Positions 1-5,139 of a stretch of 10,278 nucleotides of DNA are shown in pieces. Origin of the DNA: an uncultured Lachnospiraceae bacterium (GTDB taxonomy: Bacteria; Bacillota; Clostridia; Lachnospirales; Lachnospiraceae); contig CAJTYN010000110.1 of the NCBI GenBank assembly GCA_910584115.1, positions 1-10,278 of the forward strand. The letters are read 5' to 3'. Position 1 is the stretch's first letter; every line of letters begins with the position of its first letter. The position numbers and the translations under genes are program-made. A model generated the notes under the pieces. The model did not search any database and had not been told where the DNA came from. It saw only the letters and a list, made by a program, of their open reading frames with translations.

Positions 1-477
1 CAAAAACAAGACTTTTGGGTCATGTACCAGCCCTCTCGCGATCTCAGCGCGCCGTTTCATGCCGCCGGACAGACTGCCCACTGCCGCTCGTTTCCATTCC
101 GTAAGCTCCACCAGTTCAAGGGCAAAGTCGATGCGTTCCCGCACTTCGTTCTTCGGCACTTTGTAGAAGCTGCAATGGTATCTCAGGTTTTCTTCCACTG
201 TCATCTGGGTATCCAGGGTAGGATCTTGAAAGACGATCCCAATGTCTTTTCTCACCAGACTCCGTTCCCTGCAGACATCATGACCGTTGATCTTCAGACT
301 GCCCTCCGTTTTGTCAAGGATGGTACACAGTGTGTTGATGGTCGTGCTCTTGCCTGCGCCGTTGGGGCCGAGGAAAGCAAAGATACTGCCTTCGTCTACG
401 GTAAAGGAAATGTCGTCTACCGCCGTAAAATCCCCATATTTTTTAGAAAAATGCTTCACTTGTATGATCGGGTCCAT
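1..477 (-). CDS. ABC transporter ATP-binding protein (partial, C-terminus beyond window)
   Basis: This is the nucleotide-binding subunit of an ABC transporter; it would hydrolyse ATP at the membrane to drive export by a separate permease. The 159 visible residues contain Walker A GPNGAGKST (37-45), the Q-loop glutamine (Q84, in IVFQDP) and the signature LSGGM (136-140). The window edge cuts the protein inside Walker B, after VLFL and before the expected aspartate. The signature-loop context GGMKRRAEIARGL and the single ATPase domain so far resemble the DrrA/CcmA-type exporter group, which often carries drugs or peptides; that is a family inference. The start is the ATG at 475-477, 8 nt after AGGAGG (486-491). 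Another in-frame ATG at 481-483 is only 2 nt from that site. The gene lies 114 bp downstream of a MarR regulator on the same strand, with a terminator-like hairpin directly before its ribosome binding site. The substrate cannot be told; the permease is presumably past position 1. Confidence 0.93.
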   Translation of the reverse strand, partial: MDPIIQVKHFSKKYGDFTAVDDISFTVDEGSIFAFLGPNGAGKSTTINTLCTILDKTEGSLKINGHDVCRERSLVRKDIGIVFQDPTLDTQMTVEENLRYHCSFYKVPKNEVRERIDFALELVELTEWKRAAVGSLSGGMKRRAEIARGLVHDPKVLFL

Positions 478-489
478 TATCATTACCTC

Positions 490-549
490 CTAAAAAAAAT
501 CAAGTCCTATGCGTGTCGTGCGCATAGGACTTATCTCCATAAAGATCAT
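490..549 (-). CDS. Possible leader peptide upstream of the ABC ATPase gene
   Basis: A short ORF reads MIFMEISPMRTTRIGLDFF and stop, 19 codons. Its last codons cover both arms of the hairpin at 502-532 and the following U-run. Its TAG stop overlaps the AGGAGG of the ABC gene (TAGGAGG). Possible starts are the ATG at 547-549, behind a weak AAAGG, or the internal ATG at 523-525, 9 nt after GGAG. The latter would give an 11-residue peptide encoded almost wholly inside the hairpin. The layout resembles ribosome-mediated attenuators, in which leader translation decides whether the terminator forms. ORFs this short arise by chance and no conservation can be checked here, so the call is tentative. 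Confidence 0.33.
   Translation of the reverse strand: MIFMEISPMRTTRIGLDFF
492..532 (-). terminator. Hairpin with U8 tail (attenuator-like) before the ABC gene
   Basis: On the minus strand, AAGTCCTATGCG (532-521) and CGCATAGGACTT (513-502) form a perfect 12-bp stem with a 7-nt loop. After two bases comes a run of eight T (499-492), and the AGGAGG of the ABC gene begins at once. This is the form of an intrinsic terminator. Because no promoter fits between it and the ABC start, ABC transcripts must read through it. It is therefore better seen as an attenuator between the MarR gene and the ABC gene than as a simple end of transcript. Confidence 0.7.
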
Positions 550-565
550 GGTGCCTTTAAATATT

Positions 566-591
566 TTGATCTGATATCTTGATCTGATATC
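566..591. repeat. Tandem 13-bp direct duplication
   Basis: TTGATCTGATATC occurs twice head to tail (566-578 and 579-591), immediately after the MarR stop codon (592-594 on the minus strand). It looks like a recent slippage duplication; a binding-site role is possible but not supported. Confidence 0.85.
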
Positions 592-1251
592 TTATCTCCT
601 TTCTCTGCCGCCGGGCCTGCCGGGTCCTCGCCTGTCCGGAACAGGACCGTCATAATCTGGTGAGAAGCGCTCTGCCCCCGGTACATCCGCCGGTCTTTTT
701 CCACGCCTAAAGGGACCAAATGCTCTCTCCCGCATGGATAGCAGCTGTTCAAACGGTTCCTCACCCATGCGCTCTCTTGCTTTTTCCATCCAGTCCTCCA
801 TAACGGCCTCCTCACCGCAGGCGTCCTGCTGCGCTTGGAAAGCCGCGATGATACGGTCTAGATGATCCCCGAATTGCTGCAGCTCCTCCTGTGACAGACA
901 GCCGAGGATCTCTTGATAGTCCGATGCAGGCTGCTGTACTTTTTTCCCCCTTTCCGTCAGATGGACGACCATGACCCGCCTGTCTTTCTCGGACGGCCTG
1001 CGCTCTACATAGCCGCTTTTTTCCAGCTTGTTCAGCAGTTCGTTCAGCGATTGCTGTCTGATCCCCAGAAGATAGGACAGATCCTTCGTCGTGATCTCCG
1101 GCTGGATCTTCAGCATAGCGAGAACGCGGCCCTGCCCCCTCGTCGGATCGGCAAAGGGCCCGGATTCTGCCTGACTGAACATCTGCCGGCGTTTCATGAG
1201 CCATTGCAGTGTGGACAGTTTTTCATAAATATCTGTGTATATATCGTCCAT
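592..1251 (-). CDS. MarR-family transcriptional regulator with Arg/Gly/Pro-rich tail
   Basis: This is a 219-residue DNA-binding regulator. Its winged-helix domain lies at about residues 38-105: the helix-turn-helix covers TTKDLSYLLGIRQQSLNELLNKLEKSGYV (54-82) and the wing has the MarR hallmark SEKDRRVMVVHLTERGK (87-103), including the conserved D-R-R. Flanking helices (1-35, 112-142) would form the dimer. The tail after about 180 is rich in Arg, Gly, Pro and Asp and is probably disordered; this makes the protein longer than a usual MarR of about 140-160 residues. The start is the ATG at 1249-1251 behind GGAGGG; longer readings upstream would run through the promoter and terminator. It precedes an ABC transporter gene, so control of that exporter in response to a ligand is the likely role, with autoregulation through repeats at its promoter. 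The ligand is unknown. Confidence 0.93.
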   Translation of the reverse strand: MDDIYTDIYEKLSTLQWLMKRRQMFSQAESGPFADPTRGQGRVLAMLKIQPEITTKDLSYLLGIRQQSLNELLNKLEKSGYVERRPSEKDRRVMVVHLTERGKKVQQPASDYQEILGCLSQEELQQFGDHLDRIIAAFQAQQDACGEEAVMEDWMEKARERMGEEPFEQLLSMRERAFGPFRRGKRPADVPGAERFSPDYDGPVPDRRGPGRPGGRERR

Positions 1252-1269
1252 ATCATCCCTCCTTTTTTC

Positions 1270-1304
1270 ATACAGGTACTTGTTGTAACTGATTATACAG
1301 GTAC
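1270..1304. promoter_or_regulatory. Candidate MarR operator: 10-bp direct repeat over the promoter
   Basis: ATACAGGTAC occurs at 1270-1279 and again at 1295-1304, 25 bp apart. The second copy overlaps the -10 box and spacer of the marR-like promoter; the first lies in the leader. A bound dimer here would block RNA polymerase. MarR sites are usually palindromic; the second copy contains GGTACC, itself a 6-bp palindrome. The repeat is seen; the operator role is inferred. Confidence 0.35.
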
Positions 1305-1320
1305 CATTCGGATCTGTCAA
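1292..1320 (-). promoter_or_regulatory. Sigma-A promoter of the MarR-family gene
   Basis: Perfect consensus: TTGACA (1320-1315), 17-bp spacer, TATAAT (1297-1292). The start codon follows about 40 nt after the -10 box. No second promoter is visible before the ABC gene, so this promoter probably serves both. Confidence 0.88.
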
Positions 1321-1344
1321 CCCCCTTTTTAATGTTTTTTTATC

Positions 1345-1387
1345 AAAAGACCGCCGCATGGGATACACGATCCCCAGCGGCGGTCTT
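1345..1387 (-). terminator. Intrinsic terminator after the MBL-fold gene
   Basis: AAGACCGCCG (1347-1356) and CGGCGGTCTT (1378-1387) form a perfect 10-bp GC-rich stem. The loop contains a nested GGGAT/ATCCC pair. On the minus strand the stem runs into TTTT (1348-1345), the last two T being outside the stem. It lies just past the stop of the MBL-fold gene and before the MarR promoter, separating the two transcription units. Confidence 0.85.
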
Positions 1388-1402
1388 ACACACATTCCAT
1401 AT

Positions 1403-2281
1403 CTACATCTTCTGCCACAGCAGCATGCTGTCCACACATCCAGCCGAGATCTTCCCGGCATCTTTCAGCCACGCAAGGTAAGAGCGCACGGTACTCCCCA
1501 CCAATACATACTGCTCCATATTCATAGAAAGCCCGTACCCTCTGAAGACTTCCTGCAAGATCCGCTCAAAGCACATCGGCTCCTCACAGATCGTCAAGAT
1601 CCGCTCCCCGATCTCATAGACCTTCTCCCTATTCAGACGGACAAGCTCTCTCACATCCGCCGCGGCCTCAGCATGGGCGGGGACGAACAGGGCGGCTTCC
1701 ATCTCTTCCACTCTATCCAATGTTTCCAGATAAGCGCCCACATCATAGATAAAAGTCACGGCATATTTTTCCAGTGTCTCCCTGCTGCTGATGCAGTCCG
1801 CCAGGAACACCACGTCATCCGGCGTCCGGAAACCCACCATGTCAAAGAAATGCCCCGGCAGGGGGATCACTCTGATCTCTTTTGGGAACCCCTCGTCTGT
1901 CAGATCCGTCACATCGCTCCCCTGGGCCATCAGGAACTTGTGCCGCAGGTCTTTACAGGGATAGCCTCCGTAAAGAAAAGACGGCTCCAACACAGGATCT
2001 TTCGTAAAAGCCGCCTCTATGCCGCTGGCGTAGATCTTACACCCTGTCTGCCCCTGCAGGTATCGGTTGCCGCCGATATGGTCCGCGTTGGAGTGGGTGT
2101 TCAGGATGGCCGTCAGACGCCAGCCATTTTTATCCAGGATCTGCCTGACCTTCCTTCCCGCATCCTTATCATTCCCGCTGTCGATCAGATAGACATGTTC
2201 CTGATCCTCCACATAGATACCGATCTTCGCCGGACAGTTTACATAATAACATCTCTCACTGACCTGTACCAGTTCATACAT
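1403..2281 (-). CDS. MBL-fold metallo-hydrolase
   Basis: A 292-residue metallo-beta-lactamase-fold hydrolase, probably cytoplasmic (no signal peptide or membrane segment). Metal-site features in order: LIDSG (32-36), the metal motif THSNADH (62-68, so H63, N65, D67, H68), GHFFD (143-147, H144), FLADC (159-163, D162) and PAHAE (201-205, H203). The usual HxHxDH has asparagine at its second histidine. Residues 210-290 form a helical extension common in this superfamily. The superfamily hydrolyses esters, thioesters, lactams and lactones among others; I cannot assign the substrate. The start ATG lies 9 nt after GGAGGGA (2297-2291), and the gap from the upstream XRE-cupin gene is only 17 nt, so the two are cotranscribed. 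A strong terminator follows. Regulation by the XRE-cupin protein is likely by position. Confidence 0.92.
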   Translation of the reverse strand: MYELVQVSERCYYVNCPAKIGIYVEDQEHVYLIDSGNDKDAGRKVRQILDKNGWRLTAILNTHSNADHIGGNRYLQGQTGCKIYASGIEAAFTKDPVLEPSFLYGGYPCKDLRHKFLMAQGSDVTDLTDEGFPKEIRVIPLPGHFFDMVGFRTPDDVVFLADCISSRETLEKYAVTFIYDVGAYLETLDRVEEMEAALFVPAHAEAAADVRELVRLNREKVYEIGERILTICEEPMCFERILQEVFRGYGLSMNMEQYVLVGSTVRSYLAWLKDAGKISAGCVDSMLLWQKM

Positions 2282-2298
2282 TTCAAAAGCTCCCTCCT

Positions 2299-2856
2299 TT
2301 AGCTGTTCGGGTAAAAGATCACGTTGTAGGCTGCGCAGACCCCATCCGAGACATTGTGATATCCATGGGCGATATCCGCCTCAAACCGTATGGACTGCTT
2401 TTCCCGCAAGAGGACGTTCCTCTCCCCGATCCTCATCTCCAACGCCCCCTGCACCAAAAAGACATACTCCTCCACACCCGCCACATGGGGCAGCGAATTG
2501 TGCCGCACCCCGGCGTCAAATTCGAGATAGAAGGCCTCCACATTCCGCATGGGATCAAAAGGGAACAGCGGATACGCCCGCATGCCGCCGTTTTCTTCCG
2601 TGATCACATCCCCGCCCTCAAGTCCGGCGACCATGTAGCGGGCTTCCCGCTGCCGACAGAAAAAAGACAGCGGGACCCGCAGGCCCGTTGAGATCTTCCA
2701 CAATACGTTGATCGTGGGAGAAGACTGCCCCCGCTCGATCTGCCCCAGCATGGGTTTGCTCACGCCGGTCAGTCTGGCCGCGTCATCCAGGGTGAGCTGC
2801 CTGGTGCTGCGGATCTCTCTTAGCCGCTCACCGATCTTGAATGGGATCTGTTCCAT
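2299..2856 (-). CDS. XRE-family regulator with C-terminal cupin domain
   Basis: A 185-residue one-component regulator. Residues 8-62 are a Cro/C1-type helix-turn-helix (IGERLREIRSTRQLTLDDAA, then GVSKPMLGQIERGQSSPTIN), followed by a cupin barrel at about 105-182 with H124, E129/E130 and H164/H167 at the positions where such barrels bind metal or ligand. In this widespread architecture (PuuR- and SutR-like) the cupin senses a small molecule and the HTH binds the promoter. The start is the ATG at 2854-2856, right behind AGGAGG (2866-2861); an in-frame ATG nine codons upstream falls in the leader hairpin and lacks a site. The stop overlaps the ribosome-binding region of the MBL-fold gene 17 nt downstream, which is its most likely target. 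It has its own promoter and probably regulates itself. Confidence 0.93.
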   Translation of the reverse strand: MEQIPFKIGERLREIRSTRQLTLDDAARLTGVSKPMLGQIERGQSSPTINVLWKISTGLRVPLSFFCRQREARYMVAGLEGGDVITEENGGMRAYPLFPFDPMRNVEAFYLEFDAGVRHNSLPHVAGVEEYVFLVQGALEMRIGERNVLLREKQSIRFEADIAHGYHNVSDGVCAAYNVIFYPNS

Positions 2857-2865
2857 GGCTCCTCC

Positions 2866-2889
2866 TTTTATATGTTTTATCATATAAAA
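2866..2889. promoter_or_regulatory. Perfect 9-bp inverted repeat in the XRE-cupin leader
   Basis: TTTTATATG (2866-2874) and CATATAAAA (2881-2889) flank a 6-nt spacer between the -10 box and the ribosome binding site. It may be an operator for the XRE-cupin dimer or an RNA hairpin touching the AGGAGG at 2866-2861. The repeat is exact, but the region is so AT-rich that chance symmetry must be considered. Confidence 0.45.
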
Positions 2890-2892
2890 TAT

Positions 2893-2922
2893 ATTATAAT
2901 ATATCTCATGGGAAATGTCAAA
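2893..2922 (-). promoter_or_regulatory. Sigma-A promoter of the XRE-cupin/MBL pair
   Basis: TTGACA (2922-2917), 18-bp spacer, TATAAT (2898-2893). The TGA stop of the upstream LysR gene (2920-2918) lies inside the -35 box, so the end of one gene and the start of the next promoter share bases. This allows XRE-cupin/MBL expression independent of the cupin-CMD-LysR transcript. Confidence 0.8.
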
Positions 2923-3796
2923 CACACTCCAGGGAACTCTTGACATGGGCGATGAACCGGGTCAGCAGCGGCGAGAGGATCCGGCCCTTTCTCCACACAA
3001 GGACGCACCGGCCCCGCATCTCCGGTTCGATCGGCCGCATGCACAGCCTCTCATCTGCGCAGTCAAAGTCCATCACCATGGCCACGCCGATCCCGCTCTC
3101 CACCATGATCATCTGATTGTAATGGGAGAGATTGCAGGTAGAGACGATCCGCAGGTCTTTTGCCTCCCGCCCGAACCAGTTTTCCAGCTCATTGCGCACG
3201 GACAGGCGTTCGGCCAGGATCAGCGGCACACCCAGGAGATCTCCCGGCGTGATCGTCTCCTTCTCTGCCAGGATATCATCCCGGCGCATCAGCACCTGCC
3301 ATCGCTCTCTTAAGGGCATCCGCAGGTAGTGATAGCGACTGATCTCCACAGGCTCCAGCAAAAGCCCCATATCCAAAAGGCCGTTCTCCAGACGCTCTTT
3401 CACTTCGTCCGCGATCGCTGTGTGGACATTAAAACGCACCTCCGGGTATTCCCGCTGAAAGGAAGCCATCATCCCGGCGAACGGCCGCATGTTCTGTGTC
3501 TCCCCGCAGCCGATGGAGATCTCGCCGGAGATGAGCTCTTCTTCATGCCGCAGCTCTCTCCTGGTCTTCACCGTCAGGTCCACGATCTCCTGGGCGCGGC
3601 GGCGCAGCAGCATCCCCTCCTCCGTCAGCAGGATGCTGTGCCTGCCCCGGTAAAAGAGCTTGACGCCCAGTTCCTCCTCCAACTGCATGAGCTGGCGGGA
3701 GAGGGTGGGCTGAGTGACATGGAGGAGCGCCGCGGCCCGGGTGATGTTCTCTTCCCTCGCGACGGCCAGGAAATATTGTAAGACCCGCAGCTCCAT
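2918..3796 (-). CDS. LysR-family transcriptional regulator
   Basis: A 292-residue LysR-type regulator of normal length. The N-terminal winged helix-turn-helix is canonical: LQYFLAVAREENITRAAALL (6-25) then HVTQPTLSRQLMQLEEELGVKLFYR (26-50). The rest, from about residue 90 (GEISIGCGET), is the two-lobed periplasmic-binding-like effector domain. LysR proteins usually bind upstream of a target promoter and activate it when a small ligand is present. The start is the ATG at 3794-3796, 2 nt after the stop of the CMD-like gene, whose last codons supply the purine-rich GCGGAG/TAGGG, so translation is probably coupled. Many LysR genes are divergent from their targets; here the gene is the third of the operon it may control. 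A candidate binding dyad lies upstream of the operon promoter at 5044-5059. The ligand is unknown. Confidence 0.95.
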   Translation of the reverse strand: MELRVLQYFLAVAREENITRAAALLHVTQPTLSRQLMQLEEELGVKLFYRGRHSILLTEEGMLLRRRAQEIVDLTVKTRRELRHEEELISGEISIGCGETQNMRPFAGMMASFQREYPEVRFNVHTAIADEVKERLENGLLDMGLLLEPVEISRYHYLRMPLRERWQVLMRRDDILAEKETITPGDLLGVPLILAERLSVRNELENWFGREAKDLRIVSTCNLSHYNQMIMVESGIGVAMVMDFDCADERLCMRPIEPEMRGRCVLVWRKGRILSPLLTRFIAHVKSSLECV

Positions 3797-3798
3797 CC

Positions 3799-4491
3799 CT
3801 ACTCCGCCGCCTTATCTACGCAGCCGATGGCGTTCAGGCTGCGGGGATAGCCGATGTAGGGCAGGCACTGGGACACCACCCGGATGAGGAAGTCCTTGTC
3901 GTTCCCTAAGTTCATGTTCCCTTTGGCATGGGCGGTCAGCTGCGGCTCACAGCCCCCCTGCGCCGCCAGGAAGCAGAATGTGATCAGTTCACGCTGTTTT
4001 AGATCCAGACCGTTCCTGGTATAATAGTCGCCAAAACAGTTGGCCGCCAGCCAGCGGTTGATATGCCCGGCTTTCCATGCCTCCCGCATCTGCTCCCCGA
4101 AGATCTCCGCCTGGGCGTCGATCCCTTTTTCCAAACGGTCCGCGAGCGTCGTCGTCGCCTGTTCCGCAAGCGGCAGATCGACACCCCGAGCCGTCAGGAT
4201 CTCATTGGTGGCTGAGAGGAACGGCAGCGCCCTCCCGATCCCCAGATAATCCACCGCCTGATAGACCATCTCCTTGACCATCACCGGCGTCAGCCCCGCA
4301 TCCAGCGCCTTTGGCAGCTCATCTTTGTAGACCTCCAGACCCTGGCAGCCCATGAGCGCGGCGAGGACCGCCAGATAACGCGTATCCTTTGGCAGCTCCT
4401 GCCCCGGCTCTTTTACCACTTCTTCCTCCATGAAATATCCCATCCGCTCCATAAATCCCGGATCCGTCCTGTAAAGATCCATTTTTTCCAT
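3799..4491 (-). CDS. Carboxymuconolactone decarboxylase-like (CMD/AhpD-fold) protein, two domains
   Basis: A 230-residue protein with two tandem CMD helical domains (about 35-100 and 125-225), presumably cytoplasmic. The second keeps the family active-site pattern: QRELITF (E168), then GGCEPQLTAH with C181 and H188. The first has the matching stretch LAALMGCQGLEVYK, but lysine replaces histidine, so it looks degenerate. There is no CxxC, so it is not a standard AhpD peroxidase reductase. Family members include gamma-carboxymuconolactone decarboxylase, but aromatic breakdown by that route is not expected in an anaerobe and no partner genes are present, so I do not assign a reaction. Three in-frame ATGs lie close together (4500, 4491, 4482). 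The one at 4491 is 9 nt from GGAGG (4505-4501), while the longest form has no spacing; hence this start. It lies between a cupin gene and a LysR gene, a pairing seen repeatedly with CMD proteins. Confidence 0.88.
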   Translation of the reverse strand: MEKMDLYRTDPGFMERMGYFMEEEVVKEPGQELPKDTRYLAVLAALMGCQGLEVYKDELPKALDAGLTPVMVKEMVYQAVDYLGIGRALPFLSATNEILTARGVDLPLAEQATTTLADRLEKGIDAQAEIFGEQMREAWKAGHINRWLAANCFGDYYTRNGLDLKQRELITFCFLAAQGGCEPQLTAHAKGNMNLGNDKDFLIRVVSQCLPYIGYPRSLNAIGCVDKAAE

Positions 4492-4524
4492 ATCCTCCAT
4501 CCTCCGTATTCTTTTTCTCCCCGA

Positions 4525-4965
4525 TCAGCGGGTCAGGTTCCCATACGCCTCATCATCCACAGGCTCACACCATTCCGTCCCCGTCTCCTCGCCCGGGACT
4601 TCCACAGCGATGTGTGAAAACCAACTGTCCGCCTTCGCCCCGTGCCAGTGCTTGACTTCCGCAGGGATCGTGATGACCATCCCCGGCTCCAGGCTGACGG
4701 CTTCCTTCCCCTCTTCCTGATACCATCCGCTCCCGGCCGTACAGATCAAGAGCTGGCCGCCTCCGCTCTCTGCATGGTGGATATGCCAGTTGTTCCGGCA
4801 TCCCGGCTCAAAAGTGACGTTTGCCAGAAAGACCGCCGTCTCTGCCGGGTCCGTCAGCGGCTTGAGGTAGGACTCGCCGATAAAATACTGGGCATAGGCC
4901 GCATTCTCCTCCCCGATCCCAAATACATCCTGTTTCTCGAATATCTCTCTGTCGCTGCTCTTCAT
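4525..4965 (-). CDS. Small single-domain cupin protein
   Basis: A 146-residue cupin, first gene of the cupin-CMD-LysR unit. Cupin motif 1 is at G55-x5-H61-x-H63 (GCRNNWHIHH), followed by ESGGGQLL with Q71 as a likely further ligand. Motif 2 is GMVITIPAEVKHWHGA (95-110) with H106 and H108. These histidines would bind one metal in the beta-barrel. Such small cupins often accompany CMD proteins and may act as isomerases, dioxygenases or binding proteins; the reaction is not evident. The start ATG (4963-4965) follows AAAGGAGG at good distance, and a near-consensus promoter is directly upstream. The CMD gene begins about 33 nt downstream. No signal peptide is present, so the protein is cytoplasmic. 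Confidence 0.92.
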   Translation of the reverse strand: MKSSDREIFEKQDVFGIGEENAAYAQYFIGESYLKPLTDPAETAVFLANVTFEPGCRNNWHIHHAESGGGQLLICTAGSGWYQEEGKEAVSLEPGMVITIPAEVKHWHGAKADSWFSHIAVEVPGEETGTEWCEPVDDEAYGNLTR

Positions 4966-4998
4966 GATCGCTCCTCCTTTTTCTTCCTAAATATTTAT

Positions 4999-5027
4999 AT
5001 TATAGATCTTTTTTTGTATAATGTCTA
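4999..5027 (-). promoter_or_regulatory. Sigma-A promoter of the cupin-CMD-LysR operon
   Basis: TAGACA (5027-5022; one mismatch to TTGACA), 17-bp spacer, TATAAT (5004-4999), about 34 nt before the cupin start. A dyad at 5044-5059 sits roughly 60 bp upstream of the predicted transcription start, the usual place for a LysR recognition site. Confidence 0.72.
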
Positions 5028-5043
5028 ATACCTATATCGGATA

Positions 5044-5059
5044 TTTAGAAATGCCTAAA
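5044..5059. promoter_or_regulatory. Candidate LysR recognition dyad
   Basis: TTTAG (5044-5048) and CTAAA (5055-5059) form an inverted repeat with 6-bp spacing in the divergent region. It is centred near -60 relative to the predicted cupin transcription start. It does not fit the T-N11-A rule exactly when read symmetrically (N10 or N12), so the assignment rests mainly on position. Confidence 0.35.
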
Positions 5060-5073
5060 ACGTATGATATCCA

Positions 5074-5105
5074 TGCAACCAAACCCATAAGATCCCTGTC
5101 TAATA
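5074..5105 (+). promoter_or_regulatory. Probable ECF-type promoter of the sigma/anti-sigma operon
   Basis: TGCAAC (5074-5079), 17 bp, TGTCTA (5097-5102). This matches the pattern of ECF promoters: an AAC-containing -35 and a GTC-containing -10 (compare TGAAAC...CGTC for Bacillus ECF factors). It lies about 35 nt before the sigma-factor start, as expected for autoregulation. It has no good sigma-A alternative nearby; the TATAAT at 5017-5022 lacks a -35. Confidence 0.6.
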
Positions 5106-5139
5106 AGTGAGAGCACATAAGAAAAGCGAGGTGAGATCT

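Noticed and set aside
22..582. A 186-codon open frame on the plus strand
   Set aside because: Antisense to the ABC ATPase, whose Walker A and signature motifs are unambiguous on the minus strand.
1252..1461. N-terminal extension of the MarR-like gene
   Set aside because: The longer reading runs through a consensus promoter and the upstream terminator; the ATG at 1251 has a proper ribosome binding site.
1358..2302. A 314-codon open frame on the plus strand
   Set aside because: It is antisense to the MBL-fold gene and begins inside the terminator hairpin. The protein is His/Pro/Gln-rich with no domain, while the minus-strand frame has full MBL motifs and a good ribosome binding site.
5017..5022. 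TATAAT on the plus strand as a sigma-A promoter for the sigma-factor gene
   Set aside because: No acceptable -35 at 16-18 bp upstream and no TGn extension; the ECF-like elements at 5074-5105 are better placed.
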